The notes under the pieces: model-generated | Seen by the model: the letters and a program-made list of their open reading frames with translations, nothing else | Databases searched by the model: none | Told to the model about the DNA's origin: nothing | Origin: Rhodococcus sp. HNM0563 | GTDB taxonomy: Bacteria; Actinomycetota; Actinomycetes; Mycobacteriales; Mycobacteriaceae | Reading direction: 5' to 3' | Assembly: GCF_012726195.1 (NCBI RefSeq) | Contig: NZ_JAASAF010000006.1 | Span: 124,001-188,000, forward strand | DNA: 64,000 nucleotides | Part shown: piece after piece, positions 56,499 through 64,000 of the stretch | Layout: each line of letters opens with the position of its first letter | Position numbering within the stretch: position 1 is the stretch's first letter | Position numbers and translations under genes: made by a program

Positions 56499-57176
56499 TC
56501 AGCGCTTCCGGCGTCGCTGAGGCTTGGCGATCCGCTCGGCTTTCACCACAAGCGTAGGAACCTCGAGGAGATCAGCACCGCACTCGAGTACCTCGAGGTT
56601 TCCCGCTCCGAGCTTGGCGAGTTCGTCGCGATCCCGTTCGATCTCTTCGGCCGCTGAACTTCCCTTGAGCGCGAGCATTCGACCACCCTCATGAATGAGG
56701 GGAATAGACCACTTGGCGAGTTTGGCGAGCGGTGCCACAGCCCGAGACGTGACTACATCGGCACCGCCCGCTTCGTGAATCACACCCGGTTGCTCGGCGC
56801 GGCCGCGCACCACGAGCACATTCTCCAGATCGTGTGTCTCGACGAACTCCGCGAGATATACCGAACGACGCAACAACGGCTCGACGAGCGTCACCCGCAG
56901 ATCGGGCCTGGCGATTGCCAGCGGAATACCGGGGAGGCCGGCCCCACTTCCGACATCCACAACTCTCTCGTCCGCTTCGATCAATTCACCGAGAACCGCG
57001 CAGTTGAGGATGTGCCGCTCCCACAGCCGTGGAACTTCGCGAGGGCCGATGAGTCCGCGTTCGACACCGTCTGTCGACAACGACTCGTGGTAGCGCTGCG
57101 CAAGGTCGAATCGGTCACCGAAGACGCGGTGAGCGATTGCGAGAAAGTCGGAGTCTTCGTGTTCCACGTGAAACAT
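56499..57176 (-). CDS. rsmG: 16S rRNA (guanine-527-N7) methyltransferase
   Basis: 225 residues. [14 protein letters not shown] is the SAM-binding motif; [14 protein letters not shown] and a basic C-terminus (KPQRRRKR) are typical of RsmG/GidB. It methylates G527 of 16S rRNA; loss gives low-level streptomycin resistance. The ATG at 57176 is preferred over 57245 because the family begins MFHVEH and GGGAGAGG is just upstream; that N-terminal hexapeptide is itself the translation of a parS-like site. Confidence 0.95.
   Translation of the reverse strand: MFHVEHEDSDFLAIAHRVFGDRFDLAQRYHESLSTDGVERGLIGPREVPRLWERHILNCAVLGELIEADERVVDVGSGAGLPGIPLAIARPDLRVTLVEPLLRRSVYLAEFVETHDLENVLVVRGRAEQPGVIHEAGGADVVTSRAVAPLAKLAKWSIPLIHEGGRMLALKGSSAAEEIERDRDELAKLGAGNLEVLECGADLLEVPTLVVKAERIAKPQRRRKR
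57161..57174. promoter_or_regulatory. parS-like site overlapping the rsmG start codon
   Basis: GTTCCACGTGAAAC flanked by T and A: one mismatch in 16 from the parS consensus. On the minus strand it encodes FHVE directly after the ATG. Confidence 0.8.
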
Positions 57177-57250
57177 CCTCTCCCGGAAACGGGTAGTGCA
57201 ACAAGCAGTAGTGCAACAAGCAATGGACCGACCTGTCGCGTCCACCGATG

Positions 57251-57283
57251 AAAAGAGGAGCCCGGGCCGGCCGGGCTCCTCTT
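57251..57283 (-). terminator. Terminator downstream of jag
   Basis: AAGAGGAGCCCGG (57253-57265) pairs with CCGGGCTCCTCTT (57271-57283), 13 bp with a 5-nt loop; on the minus strand the stem runs into TTTT. It separates the rpmH-...-jag transcript from rsmG. Confidence 0.88.
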
Positions 57284-57298
57284 CGAATCAACTGTCGA

Positions 57299-57841
57299 TC
57301 AATCTCGGATGATCACGACTCGCCGGTTGGGCTCAGCGCCCTCGCTCTCGCTGGACACGCCGTCGATCTGAGCAACGGCGTCGTGCACGATCTTGCGCTC
57401 GAACGGCGTCATCGGGGTCAATTCCTCGCGCTCACCCGACTCCAGAACCCGCTTGGCGGCCGATGTACCGAGAGCGCTCAGTTCGGACCGTTTGCCCGCG
57501 CGCCAGCCGGCAACATCGAGCATCAGCTTGCTTCGTTCACCGGTGGCCTGCTGAACTGCCAGTCGCGTGAGTTCCTGGAGCGCGTCCAGAACCTCGCCGC
57601 TCCGTCCCACGAGCTTGGACAGATCCTTGCCCCCGTCGATGCTGACCACCGCACGGTCGCCCTCGACATCCAGATCGATGTCGCCGTCGAAGTCGAGTAC
57701 GTCGAGCAACTGTTCGAGGTAGTCGCCGGCGATCTCGCCCTCTTCGATCAGATCATCGTCATCATCCACGTCGAGTTCTGCATCCCGCGGCTCGGTGGTC
57801 ACCTCGAGGTCCTCCTGTGCCTTGTCCAGGTCACTGGCCAT
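57299..57841 (-). CDS. jag: Jag/KhpB-like KH-R3H RNA-binding protein
   Basis: 180 residues. An acidic N-terminus (DVDDDDDLIEEGE), a KH domain with GRSGEVLDALQELTRL (about 105-120) and a C-terminal R3H domain with MTPFERKIVHDAV and PNRRVVI. It binds RNA and, with YidC, is always in this gene order (Rv3920c). The start at 57841 gives 22 bases to the yidC stop. Confidence 0.92.
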   Translation of the reverse strand: MASDLDKAQEDLEVTTEPRDAELDVDDDDDLIEEGEIAGDYLEQLLDVLDFDGDIDLDVEGDRAVVSIDGGKDLSKLVGRSGEVLDALQELTRLAVQQATGERSKLMLDVAGWRAGKRSELSALGTSAAKRVLESGEREELTPMTPFERKIVHDAVAQIDGVSSESEGAEPNRRVVIIRD

Positions 57842-57863
57842 ATTCAGCTCTCTTCTACTTCGA

Positions 57864-58970
57864 TCAGCGCCGCTTGCGCTTGGAGTTCTTGGGACGGCTG
57901 CCAGGCTTCGGCGCACTCCCGCCGGAAGTCTTTCCGCTCTGGGGATCGGTCTTCTTCAGCGACACATCCGGGGCCTGTGCAGTGTCATCGTTGCTCGATG
58001 AATCCTCGGACGGAGATTCGGCAGCCACCGGTGCGGCAGCTCCGCCGCCCTTCTTCTTGTTCTTGGTCGGCCGTGCCCCCGGCTTGGGTGCATTCTCGTT
58101 CCGGCGCGCAAGCGCCGCCTCACGCTTCGCTTCTTCCTCGCTGTCGATCCGCCGGAAGACGATGTGCTGCTGACCGTAGGTCCAGACGTTGTTGCTCACC
58201 CAGTAGAGAAGGATCGCGATGGGCAGGAACGGGCCACCGACGAGCACACCCAGGGGGAACACGTACAGGGCCAGCTTGTTCATGATGGCAGCCTGAGGTG
58301 CGGCTGCGGCTTGAGCGCTCTGCCTGGCCACCGAAGCACGCGAGTTGAAGTGCGTGGCAATACCCGCGATCACCATGAGCGGGACCGCCACCATCGCGAT
58401 GTCCCAGCGGGACGGAAGGTCTCCACCGTCGACGGTGAAGGCCTGAAGTGACGCCACCGGCTGAGTGATCCACGAGGAGATCGGCGCGTTGAAGATACGT
58501 GCGCTGAGGAAGGACTGCACGTCCTCAGGGCTGAAGGCGTAGTTGCCGAGCTGTGCGTTCTCCTCGGGTGACAGTCCGAGCTGACCGAGCCCCGTCCCTG
58601 TGCGGTTGAACGAGCGGAGCACGTGGAACAGACCGATGAACACGGGCACCTGCAGCAACATCGGCAGGCAACCCATCAGGGGGTTGAAGCCGTGTTCCTT
58701 CTGCAGCTTCTGCATCTCGAGCGCTTGACGCTGGCGGTCGTTCGAATACTTCTTCTGCAACGCCTTGATCTGCGGCTGCAGTTCCTGCATCTGGCGCGTC
58801 GTGCGGACCTGCTTCACGAAGGGCTTGTACAGGATGACGCGCAGCGTGAAGACGAGGAACACCACGGAGAGCGCCCAGGTCAGTCCGCTGTCGGGCGCCA
58901 ACACGAAGGAGAAGGCTTTGTGCCAGACCCACAGGATCCAGGACACGGGATAGTAGATGAAGTCGAGCAC
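57864..58970 (-). CDS. yidC: Membrane protein insertase YidC
   Basis: 368 residues. Helix 1 begins at about residue 5; the hydrophilic-groove arginine is in [10 protein letters not shown], followed by the coiled region [35 protein letters not shown], and two further helices (about 210 and 245-275). A ~100-residue cytoplasmic tail is Lys/Pro/Ala/Ser-rich and ends KNSKRKRR, likely ribosome-binding. It inserts proteins into the membrane. Confidence 0.97.
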   Translation of the reverse strand: MLDFIYYPVSWILWVWHKAFSFVLAPDSGLTWALSVVFLVFTLRVILYKPFVKQVRTTRQMQELQPQIKALQKKYSNDRQRQALEMQKLQKEHGFNPLMGCLPMLLQVPVFIGLFHVLRSFNRTGTGLGQLGLSPEENAQLGNYAFSPEDVQSFLSARIFNAPISSWITQPVASLQAFTVDGGDLPSRWDIAMVAVPLMVIAGIATHFNSRASVARQSAQAAAAPQAAIMNKLALYVFPLGVLVGGPFLPIAILLYWVSNNVWTYGQQHIVFRRIDSEEEAKREAALARRNENAPKPGARPTKNKKKGGGAAAPVAAESPSEDSSSNDDTAQAPDVSLKKTDPQSGKTSGGSAPKPGSRPKNSKRKRR

Positions 58971-59041
58971 GGCTCTTGGTACTCCTCTGGTCGTCCATGA
59001 TCGCCACGCAACGGCGTCGGTCTCAGGTCTTCAGGCGCCGC

Positions 59042-59338
59042 TCAGGTTCCCGCTGGGGAAGGTCGGTGTCGGCGCTCCGGCACCGGATCCCAACCGCCAG
59101 GGTGCCAGGGTCCACACTTGAGCAGTCTCACAGCCGTCAGTGCAGAACCCACGACGACACCCCGCATCCGTAGCGCGTCGACGGCATATTCGCTGCAGGT
59201 AGGAAAGAATCGGCAGGTCGGCATCCGAGTCGGCGACACATAGACGCGATAGAGCTCGATGCAGAAGATCAACGCCCGAGCCGGCGCAGTGCGGACCGAC
59301 CGCAGCGCAGCACTCCACCCGGGCGCGTTCACCGGCAT
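59042..59338 (-). CDS. yidD: Membrane protein insertion efficiency factor YidD
   Basis: 98 residues. ELYRVYVSPTRMPTCRFFPTCSEYA is reduced here to its core CRFFPTCSEYA, followed by LLKCGPWHPGGWDPVP, both diagnostic of YidD. The ATG overlaps the rnpA stop by ten bases. Confidence 0.95.
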   Translation of the reverse strand: MPVNAPGWSAALRSVRTAPARALIFCIELYRVYVSPTRMPTCRFFPTCSEYAVDALRMRGVVVGSALTAVRLLKCGPWHPGGWDPVPERRHRPSPAGT

Positions 59339-59700
59339 TCCTCGAGAATCCCGAGACGTATCAGTCCCGAGCGGACTTGCCGCTCGAGATCGCGGGATTC
59401 GGCGGTAGCCGCGCCCGGCAAGGCGCGCAACACCACATCGGTGCCTTCGGGAATCGACTCGACCAGCTCCACGCAGATATGACGAAGCCGGCGCGCGACT
59501 CGATGTCGAATCACCGCCGGCCCGACAGCCTTACTCACGACGAGTCCGAAACGAGGACCGCCGACACCACTCACGACGAAATCCGGCTGCTCCCGCGAAA
59601 GCGCGTGCACAACGAGATCTCGACGCCCCTGACGACGACCACGGCGCACAGCTTCGGAGAAATCCGAACGGCGCCGCAGTCGATACGGCTCAGGTAACAC
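59329..59700 (-). CDS. rnpA: Ribonuclease P protein component
   Basis: 123 residues. RLRRRSDFSEAVRRGRR at the N-terminus, the RNR-like motif VIRHRVARRLRHI, and the central FGLVVSKAVG are RnpA signatures. It is the protein subunit of tRNA 5'-processing RNase P. The RNA subunit gene is not in the window. Confidence 0.96.
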   Translation of the reverse strand: MLPEPYRLRRRSDFSEAVRRGRRQGRRDLVVHALSREQPDFVVSGVGGPRFGLVVSKAVGPAVIRHRVARRLRHICVELVESIPEGTDVVLRALPGAATAESRDLERQVRSGLIRLGILEECR

Positions 59701-59721
59701 CCCGAGCTCCCGGTTACAGGA

Positions 59722-59865
59722 TCAGGCGGTGAGGGAAGCGCGGCCCTTACGGCGACGCGCCGTCACGATGGCGCGGCCCGCACGGGTCCGCATCCGGAGA
59801 CGGAAGCCGTGAACGCGCGCGCGGCGTCGGTTGTTCGGCTGGAACGTCCGCTTGCCCTTGGCCAC
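59722..59865 (-). CDS. rpmH: Ribosomal protein L34
   Basis: 47 residues, [20 protein letters not shown] start and [11 protein letters not shown] end, as in all L34 proteins (44-49 residues). The GTG at 59865 has GAGGAG eight bases upstream; a start at 59958 is not credible. First gene of the leftward rpmH-rnpA-yidD-yidC-jag transcript. Confidence 0.97.
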   Translation of the reverse strand: MAKGKRTFQPNNRRRARVHGFRLRMRTRAGRAIVTARRRKGRASLTA

Positions 59866-60089
59866 GGTCAACACTCCTCGATAATCTGCGGCACCAGGAG
59901 GCGCCATTGGTCCAACGTTTACGGAATTTCGCATGGCCCGCGCGTAGTGACACAGCACAGACCAGCCACTGCAGTACGAGTGACTGTTCGAGGCTACTCG
60001 GGTCCGGGCGCGAAATCAAACCGCGAGCCGTCGGCTCACGCAACTCGACACGCCGATCCGAATTCCGCAGAACCTTCCCCGAGACGACC

Positions 60090-60117
60090 TGTGACTGCAG
60101 TCACTGTGAGGTAGGGT
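60090..60117 (+). promoter_or_regulatory. Candidate dnaA promoter with CRP/GlxR-like palindrome
   Basis: TGTGACTGCAGTCACT (60090-60105) contains a perfect 14-bp palindrome (GTGACTG/CAGTCAC) and matches TGTGA-N6-TCACA in all but the last base, the binding pattern of CRP-family regulators. Six bases further is TAGGGT (60112-60117), a possible -10. It lies about 240 bp before dnaA in the 491-bp rpmH-dnaA gap. Confidence 0.5.
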
Positions 60118-60297
60118 GTCGACCATGGCGTCGAGGGGGATCACTGTCGCCCTGCGGGCCGTGTGCCACACTGGGTTCACGACAGGCCACCGCAGCCGGC
60201 GTCGCCGATGACAATTGCGGTTGCACCCTGTACACAACTGGCGCTGATACACAGCTTGCACATCGAATCCCCACCCGGACCGGGCCGTTCCCCCTGG

Positions 60298-60317
60298 TTG
60301 TCCACACCTGTGGATAA
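60298..60317. promoter_or_regulatory. Paired DnaA boxes upstream of dnaA
   Basis: TTGTCCACA (60298-60306, plus strand) and TTATCCACA (60317-60309, minus strand) face each other across two bases (CC). Both match DnaA-box consensus exactly. They are 40-59 bp before the dnaA start, suited to autoregulation. Confidence 0.85.
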
Positions 60318-60356
60318 TCATGTGGAAATCCGGTCGACTCTGTGGGAGGAAGCTTC

Positions 60357-62006
60357 GTGAACGACGAGCCTAACGCGCTTGCCGATGTGTGGGCGGACGT
60401 CGTTTCCGAGCTCACCGTGGACAACGGTGGATTGTCGAAGAGCCAGAAGGCATGGCTCAACCTCGTCAAACCCATCACCCTGGCCCAGGGTTTCGCGCTG
60501 CTGTCGGTACCGTCCACGCTGGCGCAGCAATCGATCGAGCGTGATCTGCGCGAGCCCATCCTGCGGGTACTCAACCGCAATCTCGGACAGGGAGTAGAAG
60601 GACTCGGCGTCCGAGTCGAACCTCGCGAACGGGTCGACGACCCCGCAGAGGATCCCTACGCCGAACCTCGCGACACATTGCCTCTCGAGGGACTTCCGAC
60701 CGAACCCACTTCGCGTGAGGTCAGATCCCGCGAAACGGCACGTCGCGACACCGAAACCCGCGAACGGCGCACTCCCCGCGACGCAATGCCTGCGGTCGAC
60801 GGCAGGAGCCTCCACCCTCGCCGTTTCGGACCCGGCTACGACCACGAGCCCTTCGAACCCGATCACGGAGACGTCGACGAGGTCGACGACGATCACGAAG
60901 CGCTCACCGCGGTACGTGAGTCCTGGCCGTCCTACTTCACTCAGCCGCCGCCTCCGGAAACGCCGGCGATCGGGAGCAGCAGTCTCAACGCGAAATACAC
61001 CTTCGACACTTTCGTCATCGGTGCGTCGAACCGATTTGCGCACGCCGCAGCCGTGGCGATCGCCGAAGCTCCCGCCCGCGCGTACAACCCGCTGTTCATC
61101 TGGGGTGCGTCCGGCCTGGGCAAGACGCATCTCCTGCACGCCGCGGGGCATTATGCACAGCGACTCTTTCCCGGAATGCGGGTGAAGTACGTCTCCACGG
61201 AAGAGTTCACGAACGACTTCATCAACAGCCTGCGCGACGACCGGAAGGTCGCGTTCAAACGCCGCTACCGCGAGACAGACATCCTCCTCGTCGACGACAT
61301 CCAGTTCATCGAAGGCAAGGAAGGAATCCAGGAGGAGTTCTTCCACACGTTCAACACCCTCCACAATGCGAACAAGCAGATCGTGGTCTCCTCGGACCGA
61401 CCGCCCAAGCAGTTGGCCACGCTCGAGGAGCGGCTGCGCACCCGGTTCGAGTGGGGTCTGATCACCGATGTTCAGCCACCCGAACTCGAGACGCGCATCG
61501 CCATCCTCAGCAAGAAGGCGCGGATGGACGGGCTCGATGTGCCGCACGATGTGCTCGAGCTCATCGCGAGCCGGATCGAACGCAACATCCGTGAACTCGA
61601 GGGGGCACTCATCCGGGTCACGGCGTTCGCGTCCCTCAACAGGCAGCCGCTGGACCTGACCCTCGCCGAAGTGGTGCTTCGCGATCTGATGCCCGATTCG
61701 ACGGCACTCGAGATCAACGCCTCGACGATCATGGCGGTCTGCGCCGAGTACTTCGGCATCTCGATCGACGATCTGTGCGGGCCGGGTAAAGCACGTCCGT
61801 TGGCCCAGGCCAGGCAGATCGCGATGTACCTGTGCCGTGAACTCACCGATCTGTCGCTGCCGAAGATCGGCCAGACCTTCGGGCGCGACCACACCACAGT
61901 GATGTACGCGGACAAGAAGATTCGCAAGGAGATGGCCGAGCGACGCAAGATCTACGACCAGGTCCAGGAGCTCACAGCCCGCATCAAGCAGCGCTCGAAG
62001 CGGTAG
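60357..62006 (+). CDS. dnaA: Chromosomal replication initiator protein DnaA
   Basis: 549 residues. Domain I (1-~90), a long charged linker domain II (~90-205), AAA+ domain III with Walker [10 protein letters not shown] (~250-258), Walker B LLVDDIQF and sensor motifs, and domain IV with the DNA-binding signature [10 protein letters not shown] (~515). The GTG at 60357 has GGGAGG seven bases upstream and starts [12 protein letters not shown]; an ATG five codons earlier (60342) has no better support. Confidence 0.98.
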   Translation: MNDEPNALADVWADVVSELTVDNGGLSKSQKAWLNLVKPITLAQGFALLSVPSTLAQQSIERDLREPILRVLNRNLGQGVEGLGVRVEPRERVDDPAEDPYAEPRDTLPLEGLPTEPTSREVRSRETARRDTETRERRTPRDAMPAVDGRSLHPRRFGPGYDHEPFEPDHGDVDEVDDDHEALTAVRESWPSYFTQPPPPETPAIGSSSLNAKYTFDTFVIGASNRFAHAAAVAIAEAPARAYNPLFIWGASGLGKTHLLHAAGHYAQRLFPGMRVKYVSTEEFTNDFINSLRDDRKVAFKRRYRETDILLVDDIQFIEGKEGIQEEFFHTFNTLHNANKQIVVSSDRPPKQLATLEERLRTRFEWGLITDVQPPELETRIAILSKKARMDGLDVPHDVLELIASRIERNIRELEGALIRVTAFASLNRQPLDLTLAEVVLRDLMPDSTALEINASTIMAVCAEYFGISIDDLCGPGKARPLAQARQIAMYLCRELTDLSLPKIGQTFGRDHTTVMYADKKIRKEMAERRKIYDQVQELTARIKQRSKR

Positions 62007-62035
62007 CCGAGACCCACTGCAGGACCATCCGAGAA

Positions 62036-62070
62036 TCGGAAGCGCCACACCGGGCGCTTCCGATTTTTTC
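62036..62070 (+). terminator. dnaA terminator
   Basis: ATCGGAAGCGCC (62036-62047) pairs with GGCGCTTCCGAT (62054-62065), 12 bp, loop ACACCG, followed by TTTTTT (62065-62070). A strong Rho-independent terminator 30 bp past the dnaA stop, so dnaN needs its own promoter. Confidence 0.93.
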
Positions 62071-62293
62071 TGTCCACAGCCTGTGGGCAACCCTCGATTC
62101 CATCCCGGATCTCGAGAAAACAGACCCACTCACACTTGTGGACAAGGGTGTGCAGAACGTGGGATCTTTGTGGACGAACGGTGGACAGAAGTAGAACAGT
62201 CTCGAGGTGTCCACATTCATCCTCGAGAATTCCTCGAGTTCATCCTCGAGTCGAGCGCCTCGAGAAGGCCTCGCCACCAGCGTAGACGGTGGT

Positions 62294-62330
62294 TCGTCCA
62301 CAGATTCCACAGGACCTATTACTACTTCTG
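62294..62330 (+). promoter_or_regulatory. Candidate origin unwinding element: DnaA boxes plus DnaA-trios
   Basis: Two tandem DnaA-box-like sites (62294-62302, 62303-62311) lead into GGACC and then CTA-TTA-CTA-CTT-CTG (62316-62330). The complement of the trios reads 3'-GAT-AAT-GAT-GAA-GAC-5', the repeating DnaA-trio pattern defined in Bacillus subtilis, in the same order: box, short GC-rich spacer, trios, AT-rich DNA. Confidence 0.65.
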
Positions 62331-62550
62331 TGAGTTCTTCTCAGAAATACTCTTTCAAAACAGGTGTGTGGATCCCTCGAGTCCACAGGCCCTCGAGAGT
62401 CGTGTCCTCGCAACGAGGTCCGGCTTTCCAAGCAGCGCTCGAGGGCCTACCGTGGAGCCGCATCCCCGACGCCGAGCGAAGGAGTCGGGGCCGTGTGTCA
62501 GACTCGTAAGACTTGTCGATGACCACGATCGAGAGAGGATCCCCCGGGCG

Positions 62551-63735
62551 ATGGAGCTTGGAAGCATGAAGTTTCGTGTTGCTCGCGAGGACTTCGCCGA
62601 CTCTGTCGCATGGGTGGCACGAAGCCTCCCGTCGCGCCCACCGGTTCCGGTGCTCGGTGGAGTACTTCTCGGAGCCGAAGAGCAGGGCCTGACCGTCTCG
62701 GGCTTCGACTACGAGGTCTCCGCGCAGGTTCACGTCCCGGCCGAGGTCATCACACCGGGCCAGGTGCTCGTCTCAGGCAAGTTGCTCGCCGACATCACCC
62801 GTGCGCTCCCCAACAAGCCTGTGGATGTCGTCCTCGACGGCACCCGCGTGCTCATCACCTGCGGTAGCGCCAAGTTCTCCCTGCCGACGATGCCCGTCGA
62901 GGACTACCCGCAGCTTCCCGAGCTCCCCCAGCAGACGGGTGCCCTGTCCGGAGATCTGTTCGCCGAGGCCATCGGCCAGGTCGCGGTTGCGGCCGGCAAG
63001 GACGACACCCTTCCGATGCTCACCGGCATCCGAGTCGAGATCGAGGGCACCGACATGGTGCTCGCGGCCACCGACCGTTTCCGGCTCGCGGTGCGCAAGC
63101 TCGAGTGGATGCCCACCGGCGAAAGCACCAGCTCGGCAGTGCTGGTGCCCGCGAAGACTCTGTCCGAAGCCGCGAAAACAGTTGGTGGAGCATCGAGTCC
63201 GGTGGTCCAGCTGGCACTGGGCAGTGGCTCCTCGGTTGGGGCTGACGGTCTGCTCGGCATCGTCGCCGACGGCCGCCGCACCACAACGCGGCTTCTCGAC
63301 GCCGAGTTCCCCAAGTTCCGTCAGCTGCTCCCGAGCGAACACACCGCGATGGCCACGGTCGAGATCGCACCGCTGGTCGAGGCGATCAAGCGTGTTGCGC
63401 TCGTCGCCGAACGCGGAGCGCAGGTCCGCCTCGAGTTCAGCGAGGGCAGCGTGTTGCTCTCGGCCGGTGGCGACGATGCAGGGCGCGCCGAGGAATCGCA
63501 CCCGGCCGAGTTCCACGGCGAGCCGATGGTCATCGCATTCAACCCGGGATATCTGCTCGACGGTCTGACGTCGTTGCACACCGACAAGGTGTCCTTCGGC
63601 TTCACCACGTCGAGCCGTCCGGCCGTGCTGCGCCCCGCTACCGATGAGGAGCCGGTGCCCGACGAGTCGGGCACGTTCGCTGCCCCCGACAGCGCCTACA
63701 CCTACCTCCTGATGCCGGTGCGCCTGCCGGGCTGA
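62551..63735 (+). CDS. dnaN: DNA polymerase III sliding clamp (beta subunit)
   Basis: 394 residues, three clamp domains; [21 protein letters not shown] at the start, then [51 protein letters not shown] and the conserved C-terminus [10 protein letters not shown]. It tethers DNA polymerase III to DNA. The ATG at 62551 ([10 protein letters not shown]) resembles other rhodococcal starts; ATG 62566 is an alternative with GGAAGC upstream. Confidence 0.97.
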   Translation: MELGSMKFRVAREDFADSVAWVARSLPSRPPVPVLGGVLLGAEEQGLTVSGFDYEVSAQVHVPAEVITPGQVLVSGKLLADITRALPNKPVDVVLDGTRVLITCGSAKFSLPTMPVEDYPQLPELPQQTGALSGDLFAEAIGQVAVAAGKDDTLPMLTGIRVEIEGTDMVLAATDRFRLAVRKLEWMPTGESTSSAVLVPAKTLSEAAKTVGGASSPVVQLALGSGSSVGADGLLGIVADGRRTTTRLLDAEFPKFRQLLPSEHTAMATVEIAPLVEAIKRVALVAERGAQVRLEFSEGSVLLSAGGDDAGRAEESHPAEFHGEPMVIAFNPGYLLDGLTSLHTDKVSFGFTTSSRPAVLRPATDEEPVPDESGTFAAPDSAYTYLLMPVRLPG

Positions 63736-63760
63736 CCGGCGAGCAGAAAGTGAACGGACC

Positions 63761-64000
63761 GTGTACGTTCGCACGTTCGCGCTGCGCGATTTTCGTTCAT
63801 GGAAGACCGCGGCGGCCGATTTGGCCCCCGGCCCAACCGTTTTCGTCGGGCCCAACGGACACGGTAAGACCAATCTGATCGAAGCGCTCGGGTACCTGTC
63901 GGGTCTGTCATCGCATCGTGTGTCCTCCGATTCCCCTCTGTTGCGCGCTGGGACCGCACGAGCGTTCGTGGGTGCCGTGGTCGTCAACGGTGGCCGTGAA
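63761..64000 (+). CDS. recF: RecF, N-terminal part (cut by window end)
   Basis: The first 80 codons are visible: [16 protein letters not shown] is the typical RecF/SMC-like N-terminus, and GPNGHGKTN is the Walker A motif at residues 29-37, with EALGYLS after it. RecF loads RecA at gapped DNA. GTG start at 63761, 25 bases after dnaN. No stop within the window. Confidence 0.95.
   Translation, partial: MYVRTFALRDFRSWKTAAADLAPGPTVFVGPNGHGKTNLIEALGYLSGLSSHRVSSDSPLLRAGTARAFVGAVVVNGGRE

Larger units (their letters stand above)
62007..62550. other. Replication origin oriC (dnaA-dnaN intergenic region)
   Basis: 544 bp without genes. DnaA-box-like nonamers (consensus TTGTCCACA/TTATCCACA): CTGTCCACA 62071-62079 (+), TTGTCCACA 62145-62137 (-, exact), TCGTCCACA 62177-62169 (-), GTGTCCACA 62207-62215 (+), TCGTCCACA 62294-62302 (+), GATTCCACA 62303-62311 (+, weak). 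An AT-rich stretch (about 62316-62362) follows the last pair. Nine CTCGAG hexamers lie between 62111 and 62443. Position, boxes and AT-rich tract together identify oriC. Confidence 0.93.

Noticed and set aside
60016-60321. 101-codon frame and overlapping frames in the rpmH-dnaA gap
   Set aside because: They cover DnaA boxes and promoter-like DNA, have no ribosome site and no similarity that I recognise.
62083-62550. Upstream extension of dnaN through oriC
   Set aside because: The frame is open by chance across oriC; clamp homology begins at MKFRVARED and DnaA boxes fill the upstream part.
1-64000. CRISPR arrays, prophage or intact insertion sequences
   Set aside because: No regularly spaced repeats, integrase or complete transposase gene seen on either strand.

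Overview
The window is high-GC actinobacterial DNA of the mycolic-acid lineage, most likely Rhodococcus or a close relative. The strongest sign is the right-hand third, which keeps the order found around the Mycobacterium tuberculosis origin: pcnA - mutT4 - Rv3909-like - murJ/mviN - sigM - rsmA - trxB - trxA - cwlM - GNAT - parB - parA - rsmG - jag - yidC - yidD - rnpA - rpmH - dnaA - oriC - dnaN - recF. The window therefore spans the chromosomal origin, with oriC at about 62.0-62.55 kb and a parS cluster at 55.8-57.2 kb.

Left part (1-10.6 kb): a catabolic island. A leftward operon encodes a CarAa-like Rieske oxygenase, its ferredoxin-type reductase, a BphC-type extradiol dioxygenase, an amidase-signature amidase and an M20-fold protein that has lost its metal ligands. 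A MarR-type regulator is divergent, and the region between them holds a recognisable promoter with inverted repeats on both sides. To the right, a rightward pair encodes a MatB-like acyl-CoA synthetase and a crotonase without the usual catalytic glutamates, followed by an EthA-like Baeyer-Villiger monooxygenase on the other strand. Together these suggest oxidation, ring cleavage, C-N bond hydrolysis and CoA-dependent breakdown of an aromatic or N-heteroaromatic compound that I cannot name.

Middle part (10.6-34 kb): mostly housekeeping and accessory metabolism. It includes a PHP phosphoesterase, a DUF218 protein, an SDR, two lipoproteins, a ketosteroid-isomerase-like gene with an epoxide-hydrolase-like partner behind a perfect KstR-type box, a monoacylglycerol lipase, an ArsR/MFS efflux pair, leuS, SdpI-type and DUF1648 membrane proteins, an AlgH/YqgE protein, a TetR/NAD(P)-reductase divergent pair with a perfect 21-nt inverted repeat, a molybdate ABC transporter with its own HTH-Mop regulator, a DHA2 exporter and a glutaminase. 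Degraded transposase sequence lies at about 18.0 kb; no intact mobile element is present.

Right part (34-64 kb): a 1347-residue assimilatory nitrate reductase fused to a flavodoxin/FNR electron-input module (plausibly served by the molybdate transporter), then the origin block. Cell-wall regulation (MurJ-pseudokinase, CwlM), redox defence (TrxB/TrxA behind a SigH-type promoter), chromosome segregation (ParAB-parS), membrane insertion and RNA processing (YidC, Jag, YidD, RnpA, L34) and replication initiation (DnaA, oriC, DnaN, RecF) are packed together. A TetR/ene-reductase pair is inserted between rsmA and trxB. Across the window several genes have TANNNT -10 elements 6-8 nt before the start codon and no Shine-Dalgarno, pointing to frequent leaderless transcription. 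I saw no tRNA, rRNA or CRISPR array.
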